A DNA stretch of 42,366 nucleotides from Paracraurococcus ruber (GCF_004353985.1 NZ_SMOA01000032.1:1-42366); one strand, 5' to 3'; positions 1 through 8,095 are shown, counted from the first letter of the stretch. The notes: generated from the letters alone by a model not told the origin. Program-made: numbers and translations.

Positions 1-7
1 GCCCTGG

Positions 8-994
8 TCAGGCCGGCGCATCCTCCGCCGCGCGCCGGCGGCGCGGCCCGGCCGGCCGCGGCGGCTCGGCGCCGAAGCGCGTCCAGCCCGGCACCCCGGC
101 CGTCAGGTTCACCTCCCGCCATTTCGGGTGCCTCGGCGGGCGCATGAAATTCTCGAATTTCAGCGCCAGCGCGCGGGAGAAGCGCAGCAGCCGGTCGCGC
201 CGCTCGGGCTGGGTGTGGTTGTAAGCGGCCAGCACGGCGCCGACCGCGATGGTCTCCACCGTCGCGCCCGCCGGCACCAGGCCGGGATAGTCCGTCGCGC
301 TGAAGCTCGCCGGCAGGTAGGTCTCCAGCAGGCCCTCGTTCAGCGGGATCGGCAGCAGCCGCGCCCCTTCCGGCAGCGGCGTGGTGAAGCGCGCCGGCTT
401 GCCGGTGACGCGCACCATGGCCGCGATCTCGCCGCGCCGCAGCTTCTCGGTCGCGTCCACCGTCGCCTCGTAGACCGGCTGGATGGGAATGCCGAGGCGG
501 GCGAAGACCAGCGTCGCGGTCATCGCCGTGCCGGATCCGCGGTTGTCCATGCTCACCAGCTTGCCGCCGAGATCCGCCAGCGTGGCGATCCCCGGCCCGG
601 CGAAGACATGCACCTCCTCGTCATACAGCTTGGTGACGTACTGCACCTGCTGCTCCATGCGCGGGAAGACGCGCTGCTGCGCCGCCGCGGCCAGCACGTC
701 CGACTGCACGATCGCCAGGTCCACCCCGCGCAGGTACAGCAGGTCCGACAGGTTCTGCAGCGACCCCTTGCCGATGATGGGCAGCAGGCGCAGCCCGTCC
801 ACGCCGTCGAGTACCGCGGCAAGGTCGGCGGCGAAGCGGGTATAGGTCCCGTCCAGCCCGCCGGCGATGACGCCGAGGACGTTCGAATTCGCCTCCGCAT
901 AGGAATTCGGCGGGGTGGCGGGGGCCTGCGCGGCGGCAAGGCGCGGCAGGGCCAGGCCGGCGGCAAGGGCGGCAAGCAGGGCGCGGCGGTCCAT
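8..994 (-). CDS. TAXI family TRAP transporter substrate-binding protein
   Basis: This is a periplasmic solute receptor of the TAXI class, which normally delivers a carboxylate ligand to a TRAP-type secondary transporter. The 328-residue protein starts with a Sec-type signal (MDRRALLAALAAGLALPRLAAAQA). Its body has the family features GVIAGGLDGTYTRFAADLAAV near residue 42, a serial GSLQNLSDLL segment and a DNRGSGTAMTA ligand-site stretch. I chose the Met at 994 because AGGAGG lies just upstream and the signal peptide begins there; the open frame extends further but without such signals. It follows the TPR gene after 31 bp and probably shares its transcript. No TRAP permease gene lies in the window, so it is an orphan receptor here. 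The ligand is unknown. Confidence 0.85.
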   Translation of the reverse strand: MDRRALLAALAAGLALPRLAAAQAPATPPNSYAEANSNVLGVIAGGLDGTYTRFAADLAAVLDGVDGLRLLPIIGKGSLQNLSDLLYLRGVDLAIVQSDVLAAAAQQRVFPRMEQQVQYVTKLYDEEVHVFAGPGIATLADLGGKLVSMDNRGSGTAMTATLVFARLGIPIQPVYEATVDATEKLRRGEIAAMVRVTGKPARFTTPLPEGARLLPIPLNEGLLETYLPASFSATDYPGLVPAGATVETIAVGAVLAAYNHTQPERRDRLLRFSRALALKFENFMRPPRHPKWREVNLTAGVPGWTRFGAEPPRPAGPRRRRAAEDAPA

Positions 995-1025
995 GGATCG
1001 GCTCCTCCTCTGTCGGGGCGGGCGG

Positions 1026-1628
1026 TCAGCGCAGGGTGGCGAGGAGGCCGTCGGCCGCGCGGTCGCCCAGCGCCCGCGCCCGCTCGTACCAGCCCCGGGC
1101 CCTGGCCGCGTCCGCCAGGCCGGGCGGCGCGCCGAACAGCGGCAGGATGTTGGGGTCGTAGGTCTTGCCGGCGGCGATTGCCGCCGCAGCGGAGTCCGGA
1201 ACGGTGGCGGCCGCCCGTTCATACATCGCCCGGGCGCGGGTGATGTCGCCGCGGACCATGGCGGCATCGCCCATGCGCATGAGGGAGGCGAAGATCGGCG
1301 GCTCTGCCGTCGCCGCCGGCGGCAGCACCAGGGAAGGCAGGGCGGAGGCGGGCGGCGCCGTCCCCGGCGGCTGGGCCTGGGCCTGGATGGGGATCTGCGA
1401 CTGGGGCTGGGCCTGGGCCGGCACGACCGGCGCCGCGGCCCGGGGCATGTCAGGCAGGCGGGGCCAGGCGCCGGCCGGCCCGGGCAGGAGCAGGCCGGCC
1501 AGCAGGCCCGCCGCCACCGGCCCGAACCCGCCCCCCGTCCGCCGCGGCGATCCGGTCCGCGGCAGGGCGCGGGCAGCCCTGGCAGCCGCCCCCTGTCGCC
1601 CCGTCGCCCGCCTGCCTGTCGCAGTCAT
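1026..1628 (-). CDS. Exported TPR/Sel1-like repeat protein
   Basis: This is a 200-residue protein with a hydrophobic segment near residues 37-54 (GPVAAGLLAGLLLPGPAGA) that looks like a signal or anchor. A Pro/Gln/Ala-rich linker follows, then helical repeats. The helical part carries GDITRARAMYERAAATVPDSAAA and ARGWYERARALGD, typical of TPR or Sel1-like repeats that mediate protein contacts. The gene lies 31 bp upstream of the TAXI receptor in the same direction, an arrangement I associate with other alphaproteobacteria, so a role with that receptor is plausible but inferred. No enzymatic motif is visible. The start codon is uncertain: the chosen Met has only a distant GAGG upstream, and a later start is possible. 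Confidence 0.65.
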   Translation of the reverse strand: MTATGRRATGRQGAAARAARALPRTGSPRRTGGGFGPVAAGLLAGLLLPGPAGAWPRLPDMPRAAAPVVPAQAQPQSQIPIQAQAQPPGTAPPASALPSLVLPPAATAEPPIFASLMRMGDAAMVRGDITRARAMYERAAATVPDSAAAAIAAGKTYDPNILPLFGAPPGLADAARARGWYERARALGDRAADGLLATLR

Positions 1629-1780
1629 TCCGGTGCATCCCGCCTCGGTTGAGCTGTAGTTCCGCCAATCGCCACAAGAACTCGCGCCGGCTTGCGCGGC
1701 TCCCTCAGCCTGCGGTCTTATGCGTCAGTTTTGGACATGCCGGGCTGTGCTGTCCATGTCGGGCGAAGGAAGGCGCAATC

Positions 1781-2764
1781 ATGAGACTCTCACGGCGGAG
1801 CCTGGGGCTGGCGGCCGGCGCGTCGGTGCTGGCGGTCGGCCGCGCAGCGGCGCAGCGACGCCCGGCCTGGCCGGACCAGCCGGTGCGCCTGATCGTGCCC
1901 TTCGCCGCCGGCGGCTCCACCGATGTCGCGGCGCGCATCCTGGCGGAGCGCATGGGCCAGACCCTCGGCCAGCCGGTGGTGGTGGAGAACCGCAGCGGAT
2001 CCGGCGGGCTGGTCGGCGCCGATGCGGTTGCGAAGGCGCCGCCCGACGGCCATGTGGCGCTGATGGCCACCACCGGCCTGCTGGCCATCGCGCCGCATCT
2101 CTACCCGCAGATGCCCTTCGACCCGGCGCGGGACTTCGCCCCGGTCTCGCTGGCCTTCAGCACCGACCTGGTCATCACCGTGACCGGCGGGCTGGCGGCC
2201 CGGAGCCTGGCGGATTTCGTCGCCCTGGCGAAGGCGCAGCCGGGAAAGGTGGCCTATGCCTCCTCCGGCGCCGGCACCACCACCCATGCGGCGACCGAGC
2301 TGTTCCGCCTGACCGCCGGGATCGACCTGCTGCACGTGCCCTATCGCGGCAGCGGCCCGGCGATGAACGACCTGGTCGCCGGCAACATCCAGCTGATGGT
2401 GGACCAGATCGCCAGCTCCATCGGCCAGATCCGCGACGGCCGCATCCGCGCCCTGGCGGTGACCGGCGCCAGCCGCCACCCGCTGCTGCCCGAGGTGCCG
2501 ACGGTGGCGGAAGCCGGGCTGCCCGGCGCGCAGGCGAGTTCCTGGGGCGGCATCGTGCTGCCGGCCCGAACGCCGGCCGCGGTGGTGGAGGCGCTGCACG
2601 CCGCGGTGGCGGAGGCGATCGCCCAGCCCCAGGTCCGCCAGCGCATGGCGCAGGCCGGCGCCGATCCGGCGGCCAGCACGCCCGAGGAATTCATCGGCTT
2701 CATCCGGGCGGAGCGGGAGAAATGGGGACGGGTGGTGCGGGAGGCGCATATCTCGGTCGGCTGA
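1781..2764 (+). CDS. Bug/TctC family tripartite tricarboxylate receptor
   Basis: This is a periplasmic receptor of the Bug family, which binds small carboxylates for tripartite tricarboxylate transporters or sensing systems. The 327-residue protein has a twin-arginine-like leader (MRLSRRSLGLAAGASVLAVG, then RAAAQ). It also has the family hallmarks WPDQPVRLIVPFAAGGSTD near residue 28, VVENRSGSGG, LLHVPYRGSGPAMNDL and LPEVPTVAEAGLPG. AAGGAAGG lies upstream of the start at 1781. It is divergent from the TPR gene, with a 152-bp region between them. No TctA/TctB membrane genes are nearby, so it is an orphan receptor, which is usual for this family. Its ligand cannot be read from the sequence. Confidence 0.9.
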   Translation: MRLSRRSLGLAAGASVLAVGRAAAQRRPAWPDQPVRLIVPFAAGGSTDVAARILAERMGQTLGQPVVVENRSGSGGLVGADAVAKAPPDGHVALMATTGLLAIAPHLYPQMPFDPARDFAPVSLAFSTDLVITVTGGLAARSLADFVALAKAQPGKVAYASSGAGTTTHAATELFRLTAGIDLLHVPYRGSGPAMNDLVAGNIQLMVDQIASSIGQIRDGRIRALAVTGASRHPLLPEVPTVAEAGLPGAQASSWGGIVLPARTPAAVVEALHAAVAEAIAQPQVRQRMAQAGADPAASTPEEFIGFIRAEREKWGRVVREAHISVG

Positions 2765-2855
2765 CCGCCGCCCCGGGGGCTCCGCCATCCCCGGCGAGGA
2801 TCGCCGGCCGGCGGCCCCGTCCCGGCGCGTGGCGCCGCCGCAATCCGGCCGGGCT

Positions 2856-2895
2856 AGAGCGGTTTCCGTTCGCGATGGCTCACGGCAACCGCTCT
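2856..2895 (+). repeat. 40-bp dispersed hairpin repeat, copy A
   Basis: The element is 40 bp with inverted ends AGAGCGGT and ACCGCTCT. Its reverse complement matches 11195-11234 at 35 of 40 positions. It lies between convergent genes and has no coding capacity. A 40-bp element at 3026-3065 has the same type of ends but a different interior. Confidence 0.8.
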
Positions 2896-2911
2896 CGATT
2901 CTTGAGGCTAC

Positions 2912-2961
2912 GAGCATCTTCGCCCGATCAGGTTATTCCACCTGATCGGGCGAAGATGCTC
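2912..2961. repeat. Perfect 22-bp inverted repeat (long hairpin)
   Basis: The arms 2912-2933 and 2940-2961 are exact reverse complements, with a 6-nt loop TATTCC. The core CCTGATCGGG recurs at 11094-11103, next to the second copy of the 40-bp repeat. It could end transcription from either convergent gene, but there is no T-run, so a repeat-element origin is equally likely. Confidence 0.85.
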
Positions 2962-2962
2962 T

Positions 2963-3065
2963 ACAGCGGGTCGCGCGAGGGCGTGAACGCCCGGACGCGT
3001 GAATCCGCTCTTCGATCAATAGGATAGAGCGGCCTGCGCGTTCTTCGGAACGCGTAAGCCGCTCT
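2963..3065. repeat. Hairpin mosaic with AGAGCGG/CCGCTCT ends
   Basis: Two further stem-loops lie here. The first has an inner stem GGGCGT/ACGCCC (2979-2984 and 2987-2992) between AGCGG-like and CCGCTCT ends. The second, 3026-3065, is exactly 40 bp with ends AGAGCGGC and GCCGCTCT and an inner stem closed by a C(TTCG)G tetraloop at 3044-3047. With the two elements to the left they fill most of the 318-bp gap between the convergent Bug and DUF2237 genes. Confidence 0.75.
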
Positions 3066-3082
3066 CAGTCGTGGCCGCCCGG

Positions 3083-3496
3083 TCAGCCTTCGACCGCATG
3101 CGCCTTCAGCTGTTCCAGGCTGCAGACCTCGAGGGCGGCGATATGCGTCGCCTCCAGCAGCACCGGCGGCGCGAGGCCGGCGGAGCGCGCCTCCTCCCAC
3201 CGCGCGGCGCAGAGGCACCAGCGGTCGCCGGGCCTGAGGCCGGCGAAGCCGTATTCCGGCCGGGGCGTGGAGAGGTCGTTGCCGCGCGCCTTGGAGAAGG
3301 CGAGGAACTCCGCCGTCATCTCGGCGCAGACCACATGCAGGCCGAGGTCGTCCGGCCCGGTGTTGCAGCAGCCATCGCGGAAGAAGCCGGTCACCGGCGC
3401 GACCGAGCAGGGCAGCAGCGGCCCGCCGAGCACGTTGGTCGGCGGCGGCTGCCCGCCGCCGCCGCGCCGCCCGGGGCCCATCCCGCCATCCGGCAT
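3083..3496 (-). CDS. DUF2237 family protein
   Basis: This 137-residue protein belongs to the conserved DUF2237 family of unknown function. Family-typical stretches are NVLGGPLLPCS, PVTGFFRDGCCNTGPDDLG, CAEMTAEFLAFS, ARGNDLSTPRPEYGF and GDRWCLCAARW, followed by a C-terminal VLLEATH and LKAHAVEG. Cysteines in DGCCNTG and WCLCAARW are regular family positions and might bind metal or form disulfides, which is inference. The Met at 3496 was preferred over upstream codons because the preceding Pro/Arg-rich extension is not family-like. The next Met at 3481 is equally possible, since neither has a convincing ribosome site. It lies downstream of pckA in the same direction but beyond a strong palindrome. 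Confidence 0.8.
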   Translation of the reverse strand: MPDGGMGPGRRGGGGQPPPTNVLGGPLLPCSVAPVTGFFRDGCCNTGPDDLGLHVVCAEMTAEFLAFSKARGNDLSTPRPEYGFAGLRPGDRWCLCAARWEEARSAGLAPPVLLEATHIAALEVCSLEQLKAHAVEG

Positions 3497-3615
3497 CAGG
3501 CGGCGGCCTGGCGGCGGGGGGAAGCGGGGCGGGCACCGCCGCCGCGGGGGAGCAGCCCCGGCGGGGCGGCACATGGCATGTCGCGGACCCAGGCTTCGAT
3601 CATGCCGGCAGGATA

Positions 3616-3637
3616 GGCGGCCGCCGCGGCGGCCGCC
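3616..3637 (-). terminator. 22-bp GC palindrome after pckA
   Basis: A perfect 22-bp palindrome made only of G and C lies 6 bp beyond the pckA stop codon. It could form a very stable stem in the pckA transcript. No T-run follows, so it is a terminator-like or 3'-stabilising structure rather than a textbook intrinsic terminator. Confidence 0.45.
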
Positions 3638-3643
3638 ACAGCG

Positions 3644-5239
3644 TTACGCCGCGGCGCGGATGGCCGCCGCCTTCACGTCCTCGGTCACCGCCCCGGCGAA
3701 GGTCTCGAAATTCTCCTCGAACAGCCGAACCAGCTTCTGCGCGGTGGCGTCATAGGCCGCCTTGTCGGCCCAGGACTCCCGCGGGTTCAGCACCTCGGCC
3801 GGGATGCCGGGGACGGATTTCGGCATCAGCAGGCCGAAGAAGGGGTCGCGGACGAACTCCACCTTCGCCAGCGACCCGTCCAGCGCCGCCCGCAGCAGGG
3901 CGCGGGTGTGCTGGATGCTCATGCGCTTGCCGGTGCCGTAGGCGCCGCCGGTCCAGCCGGTGTTCACCAGCCAGCAATCGGCGCCGTCGCGGGCGATCCG
4001 CTCGGCCAGCATCTTGCCGTAGACCTCGGGGTGGCGCGGCAGGAAGGGGGCGCCGAAGCAGGTGGAGAAGGTCGCCTGCGGCTCCTTGCCCAGCCCCTTC
4101 TCGGTCCCCGCCACCCGGGCGGTGTAGCCCGACAGGAAGTGGTACATCGCCTGCGCCGGGGTCAGCTTGCTGATCGGCGGCAGCACGCCGAAGGCGTCGG
4201 CCGTCAGCATGACGACGTTCTCCGGCTTGCCGGCGACGCCGCCCGCGACGGTGTTCGGGATGAAGTCCAGCGGGTAGCAGGACCGCGTGTTCTCGGTGAG
4301 CTTGTTGTCGTCGAGGTCGAGGATGCCGTGCTCGTCGCCGACCACATTCTCCAGCACCGCGCCGAAGCGGTGGGAGGCGTCCCAGATCTGCGGCTCGGCC
4401 TCGCGGCTCAGCTTGATGACCTTGGCGTAGCAGCCGCCTTCGAAGTTGAAGACGCCGGTGTCCGACCAGCCATGCTCGTCGTCGCCGATCAGGCTGCGCT
4501 CCGGGTCGGAGGACAGGGTGGTCTTGCCGGTGCCCGACAGGCCGAAGAACAGCGCGGTGTCGCCGGCCGGCCCGGCATTGGCGCTGCAATGCATCGGCAG
4601 CACGCCGCGCTCCGGCAGCAGCCAGTTCATGACCGTGAAGATGCTCTTCTTGATCTCGCCGGCATAGGAGGTGCCGGCGATCAGGATGGTCTTGGCGGCG
4701 AAGGACAGCGCGATGCAGGTGCTGGTCCGGCAGCCATCGGCGGCCGGGTCGGCCTCGTATTCCGGGGCGTGCAGGATGGTGAAGTCGGGCACGAAGCCCT
4801 CGAGTTCCGCCCGCGGCGGCCGGATGAACATGTTCCGGGCGAACAGCGCATGCCAGGCATTGGTGGTGACAAGCCGGACCTTGATGCGGTGCGCCGGGTC
4901 GGCGCCGGCATAGAGGTCCTGGGTGAAGAGCACCGGGCGGGCGCCGAGCCAGGACCGCACCTTGTCCGCCAGGCCGCGGAACTTCGCCACCGGCATCGGC
5001 CGGTTCACCTTGCCCCACCAGACCTGGTCATGCACCGCCGGGTCGTCGACCACGAACTTGTCCTGCACGGACCGGCCGGTATGGATGCCGGTGACCGCCA
5101 TGAAGGCGCCGTCGGCCGAAAGCCGCCCCTCGCCGCGGCGCAGGGCGTGGTCCACCAGGCCTGGGGCCGTCAGGTTGGCATGCACGGTGGACCCGGTGGT
5201 CACCCCCGTGCCGGCGAGGGCGATGTCGGCCAGGCTCAT
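3644..5239 (-). CDS. pckA: ATP-dependent phosphoenolpyruvate carboxykinase
   Basis: PckA converts oxaloacetate and ATP to phosphoenolpyruvate, ADP and CO2, the entry step of gluconeogenesis, in the cytoplasm. The 531-residue length is normal for the ATP-type enzyme. Visible sites are the TGRS motif (54-57), the GEIKKS substrate segment (194-199), the Walker [10 protein letters not shown] (233-241) and the kinase-2/metal site LIGDDEHGW (250-258), followed by FEGGCYAK (266-273). GGAGGAG lies ahead of the start at 5239. The gene is downstream of the HugZ-like gene and close to chvI/chvG. This neighbourhood is familiar in alphaproteobacteria, where ChvGI links envelope stress to central carbon metabolism. 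No truncation is seen. Confidence 0.97.
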   Translation of the reverse strand: MSLADIALAGTGVTTGSTVHANLTAPGLVDHALRRGEGRLSADGAFMAVTGIHTGRSVQDKFVVDDPAVHDQVWWGKVNRPMPVAKFRGLADKVRSWLGARPVLFTQDLYAGADPAHRIKVRLVTTNAWHALFARNMFIRPPRAELEGFVPDFTILHAPEYEADPAADGCRTSTCIALSFAAKTILIAGTSYAGEIKKSIFTVMNWLLPERGVLPMHCSANAGPAGDTALFFGLSGTGKTTLSSDPERSLIGDDEHGWSDTGVFNFEGGCYAKVIKLSREAEPQIWDASHRFGAVLENVVGDEHGILDLDDNKLTENTRSCYPLDFIPNTVAGGVAGKPENVVMLTADAFGVLPPISKLTPAQAMYHFLSGYTARVAGTEKGLGKEPQATFSTCFGAPFLPRHPEVYGKMLAERIARDGADCWLVNTGWTGGAYGTGKRMSIQHTRALLRAALDGSLAKVEFVRDPFFGLLMPKSVPGIPAEVLNPRESWADKAAYDATAQKLVRLFEENFETFAGAVTEDVKAAAIRAAA

Positions 5240-5336
5240 TCACTCTCCTCCAGGGCAGTCGGCGCCGCAGCCATCGGTTGTGGCGCCGCGCGCTGGCCGC
5301 AGTGTTTGGTGTCTCAAAGGCTAAATTACGGCGACG

Positions 5337-5346
5337 GGGTTAACCC
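5337..5346. promoter_or_regulatory. GGGTTAACCC palindrome upstream of pckA
   Basis: A 10-bp perfect palindrome lies in the relatively AT-rich 153-bp gap ahead of pckA, about 100 bp upstream of its start codon. It is a candidate operator only; no known consensus was matched. Confidence 0.25.
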
Positions 5347-5392
5347 GGTCAATGCAACCGGATCGGACCGCAGTACCAGGACCATCAAGCCC

Positions 5393-6166
5393 TTAGCTTG
5401 CGCCTGCGTCGCGACTGGCGCGAATCAACTCCGCGCGGATGGCCTCCGCCGATGCGGCGGGGGCATTAAAATTAAGCCGCAGGACCGTCTCATCCAGTGC
5501 GACATCGGCGCCGTCCGGGTCCACCGCCACCATCCGCCAGGCGCCGGGCGGCCCGCCCAGCAGCCGGGTGGCGATCGCCGCCACGGCATCGGCATGGTCC
5601 TCGTTCATATGGGCGCAGATGCGGGCCTCGGCGGCCGCCACCGCCGCCACGGCGTCCGGCGGCGGCAGCAGGTCGGCCAGGCGCAGCCGGACGGCGCGGG
5701 CGAAGCCGCCGACCAGCAGCGCCCCCCCGGGCGCGATCCGCCACAGGGCGAAGTCGCCGAAATCGGCATAGAGCGCGGCATAGGGATGCTTCGCCAGGAA
5801 GCGCGCCTTGAGGGCGGGCACCTCCGCCTCCGGCACCCGCTCCGCCAGGCCGGTCAGGGTCACGCGCGGCGCGGTCTGCGGATTCGCCTCCCGCGGCCCG
5901 GCCGGGCCCTGGCCGGCGGGGGCGTCCGCCGCGGGCGACAGCAGGGGGGGCAGGCCCTGGACCAGAAGGGCGCAGCGCGGTTCCGCCTGCAACTGCCGCG
6001 TATGCTCCGACAGGGAGGAGAGCAGCAGCAGCGGGGCCAGGTCCGGCGCCGTGGCCGGGGTGACCAGGCTGGCGAAGGGCTGCCCGCCCGCCTGGGTTGC
6101 CAGGGTCGCCGAGGCGGCGGCGCGGATCAGCCTGCGCGCCTCGAAGCCGGGGTTGTCGGTCACCAT
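5393..6166 (-). CDS. HugZ-like heme utilization / pyridoxamine oxidase-fold protein
   Basis: The 257-residue protein combines an N-terminal FMN-binding split-barrel domain (about 1-160; [20 protein letters not shown], then [13 protein letters not shown]) with a C-terminal DUF2470 domain (about 170-257) starting at [13 protein letters not shown] (residues 183-195). This architecture is that of HugZ/HutZ-type proteins, which bind or degrade heme with non-canonical histidines. Many relatives are only annotated as pyridoxamine 5'-phosphate oxidase-related. The Met at 6166 lies 93 bp from the divergent chvI start, and the open frame upstream of it runs antisense through chvI. No heme-uptake genes are nearby, so the physiological role is uncertain. 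Confidence 0.85.
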   Translation of the reverse strand: MVTDNPGFEARRLIRAAASATLATQAGGQPFASLVTPATAPDLAPLLLLSSLSEHTRQLQAEPRCALLVQGLPPLLSPAADAPAGQGPAGPREANPQTAPRVTLTGLAERVPEAEVPALKARFLAKHPYAALYADFGDFALWRIAPGGALLVGGFARAVRLRLADLLPPPDAVAAVAAAEARICAHMNEDHADAVAAIATRLLGGPPGAWRMVAVDPDGADVALDETVLRLNFNAPAASAEAIRAELIRASRDAGAS

Positions 6167-6182
6167 CACGCTCCCGTCCGGG

Positions 6183-6210
6183 TTGTGCCACAATGCTGCA
6201 CCAATATGGG
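6183..6210 (+). promoter_or_regulatory. Candidate chvI promoter with overlapping palindrome
   Basis: The 93-bp divergent region between the HugZ-like gene and chvI holds the palindrome TTGTGCCACAA (6183-6193). Its left part reads as a -35 (TTGTGC), with TATGGG 16 bp later as a weak -10. The arrangement suggests repressor control of chvI, possibly of both genes. Evidence is by eye only. Confidence 0.3.
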
Positions 6211-6259
6211 GGCAACCCCAGCGCCTGGAGGACCGGGTTCGCCCGGTGGAGAGCAACGC

Positions 6260-6961
<702 letters not shown>

Positions 6962-6966
6962 GGCGG

Positions 6967-7140
6967 ATGCCGGACGACCCCCCGGCGGACGAGGAGGCCG
7001 CGGCGCCGCCGGTCGTCCCGGCGGCGACGGCCCCGGATGCCGATGCCATCCGCGCGGCCCTGGCCGAGCTGACGCCGGAGGAGATGCAACTGCTCCAGGC
7101 CATGCTCGAGCGCGGCGCGGGCAACACCACCACGCATTGA
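6967..7140 (+). CDS. Small hypothetical protein after chvI (57 aa)
   Basis: A 57-codon frame starts 5 bp after the chvI stop, so it would be translated from the same transcript. The protein has an acidic, Pro/Ala-rich N-terminal half (MPDDPPADEEAAAPP) and a likely amphipathic helix (DAIRAALAELTPEEMQLLQAML, given as two parts: DAIRAALAEL and TPEEMQLLQAML). It ends in GNTTTH. It has no signal peptide, no cysteine and no recognised domain. The helix could be a protein-interaction segment. A 14-bp GC palindrome lies shortly after its stop and may end the chvI transcript. Close spacing supports a real gene, but homologues would need checking. Confidence 0.5.
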   Translation: MPDDPPADEEAAAPPVVPAATAPDADAIRAALAELTPEEMQLLQAMLERGAGNTTTH

Positions 7141-7143
7141 GCC

Positions 7144-7157
7144 GCGCCCGGCGCCGG
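7144..7157 (+). terminator. GC palindrome after the chvI transcript
   Basis: A 14-bp palindrome of the form GCCCGGCGCCGGGC lies just after the 57-codon gene, and related GCGCCGGC sequence follows. It may form a stem, but no T-run follows, so terminator function is tentative. Confidence 0.3.
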
Positions 7158-7213
7158 GCTGTGCGCCGGCGCATCGCGCAGCGGCGGCATTCCTGATCCA
7201 TCCTCACGAAAGC

Positions 7214-7242
7214 TTGAAGCAAGGATGGCGGCTGGCTAGCGT
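7214..7242 (+). promoter_or_regulatory. Candidate promoter of the TNT toxin pair
   Basis: TTGAAG (7214-7219) and TAGCGT (7237-7242) are separated by exactly 17 bp and lie 36 bp ahead of the toxin start. The same TTG...N17...TAGCGT layout occurs ahead of pdxY at 34498-34526. This suggests the pair has its own promoter instead of depending on chvI. Confidence 0.4.
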
Positions 7243-7277
7243 CCTTCAGGGCCGGGGCGGCCCTTCGGAGGATCGCC

Positions 7278-7715
7278 ATGACCCGACGTCTCGGCCGGCT
7301 GCTGCTGGCTGGCCTGCTCGCCATCGGGCTGGCGGCCGGCGCCGTTGCCCAGTCCAACCTCAACCCCGATCTCGGGCCGGACTGGAAGCTGCCGAATGGC
7401 GAGCTGCGCTGGCCGCCGAATGACGGCTGCGCCGATCCGGCGCTGCGGGTGACGCTGCCGCCCGGCACCGAGATCGACCGCTTCGGCAGCGAATTCGGCC
7501 GCTTCTTCGCCACCCCGGGCGTGAGCTGGGAGGCGCGCGCACTGCCTTATGTGCAGTCCGCCATGCCCTATGCGGTGTATGTCGTGCGGACGCCGCTGGA
7601 GGCGGAACGCTGCACCATCGCCGCCTGGTTCGGCGCGCCGGGCGGCGGCACGCAGTTCAAGACGGCGGACAATGTCCAGGCGCTGCTGGCGAGTGGAGTG
7701 CTGAGCCGGAAATGA
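7278..7715 (+). CDS. Exported TNT-domain protein (putative NAD+ glycohydrolase toxin)
   Basis: The 145-residue protein has a Sec signal (residues 1-25, ending AGAVAQ) and a mature part of about 120 residues that is almost entirely one TNT-like domain. TNT is the NAD+ glycohydrolase domain of the Mycobacterium tuberculosis toxin CpnT and of secreted fungal NADases. Supporting stretches in family order are WPPNDG (45-50), LPPGTEIDRFG (60-70), SEFGRFFATPG (71-81), EARALPY (85-91) and AAWFGAPGGGTQF (115-127). By recall, Arg68 and Gln126 correspond to functionally important TNT positions. Cys51 and Cys112 could form a disulfide. GGAGG precedes the start at 7278. A free-standing Sec-exported TNT domain without a delivery module is unusual for a proteobacterium. 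The next gene overlaps it by 4 nt and is a candidate immunity gene. Enzyme activity is inferred, not shown. Confidence 0.75.
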   Translation: MTRRLGRLLLAGLLAIGLAAGAVAQSNLNPDLGPDWKLPNGELRWPPNDGCADPALRVTLPPGTEIDRFGSEFGRFFATPGVSWEARALPYVQSAMPYAVYVVRTPLEAERCTIAAWFGAPGGGTQFKTADNVQALLASGVLSRK

Positions 7716-7966
7716 CCGTGGCCGAGATGGTCGCCCTGCTGCGCCGCCGTGGCGTGCCCGAGGAATTCTACGTCACCGGCGGCCGGCTGGGCTTCGGCGA
7801 GTGCCTGGGCATCGAGCAGGATGCCCGAGGCTGGCTGGTCTATTATTCCGAGCGCGGCGGCAAGTCGCCGCTCGCCCGCCATGCGACGGAGGATGGGGCG
7901 GTGCAGGACATGCTCGCCCGCCTCGGCGTCATGCTGAAGCAGGCCGGGCTGCCGCCGCCGGCCTGA
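7712..7966 (+). CDS. Candidate immunity protein of the TNT toxin
   Basis: This 84-residue protein has no signal peptide, so it should be cytoplasmic. Its start codon overlaps the toxin stop (ATGA), which implies translational coupling. The sequence has an N-terminal helix (TVAEMVALLRRRGVPEEFY), a central strand-rich part (GWLVYYSERGGKSPLARHAT) and a C-terminal helix (EDGAVQDMLARLGVMLKQ). The middle GWxVYYSERG followed by TED resembles small proteins I associate with polymorphic-toxin loci, but I cannot name a family with certainty. NAD+ is cytosolic, so a cytosolic inhibitor fits a TNT-type toxin, either neutralising unexported toxin or protecting against incoming kin toxin. Its function is inferred from position and coupling. 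Confidence 0.65.
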   Translation: MTVAEMVALLRRRGVPEEFYVTGGRLGFGECLGIEQDARGWLVYYSERGGKSPLARHATEDGAVQDMLARLGVMLKQAGLPPPA

Positions 7967-7985
7967 GCGCGCGCGGCGGCGTCGC

Positions 7986-8095
7986 GCCCCGCGGGCGCGC
8001 TGATATAGCCCTGCGGGCGCGCTGATTTGGCCCCGTGGGCGCGGTGATGCCGCCCTGCGGGCGTGGCGGTCTCACCCTCCGGGCGTTTCCCGGCC
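7986..8095. repeat. 22-bp tandem repeat, five units
   Basis: Five imperfect 22-bp units start at 7986, 8008, 8030, 8052 and 8074. Each begins GCCCYGYGGGCG or a close variant and the first three end in GCGSTGATNN-like sequence. The period is not a multiple of three, and the array lies between the candidate immunity gene and the chvG start, so it is probably noncoding. The first three units are the most alike. Confidence 0.8.

Noticed and set aside
3908-6259. Open frame of more than 1000 codons running antisense through pckA and HugZ-like into chvI
   Set aside because: Only its last 233 codons (ChvI) match a family and have a ribosome site; the rest is an antisense shadow of well-supported genes.
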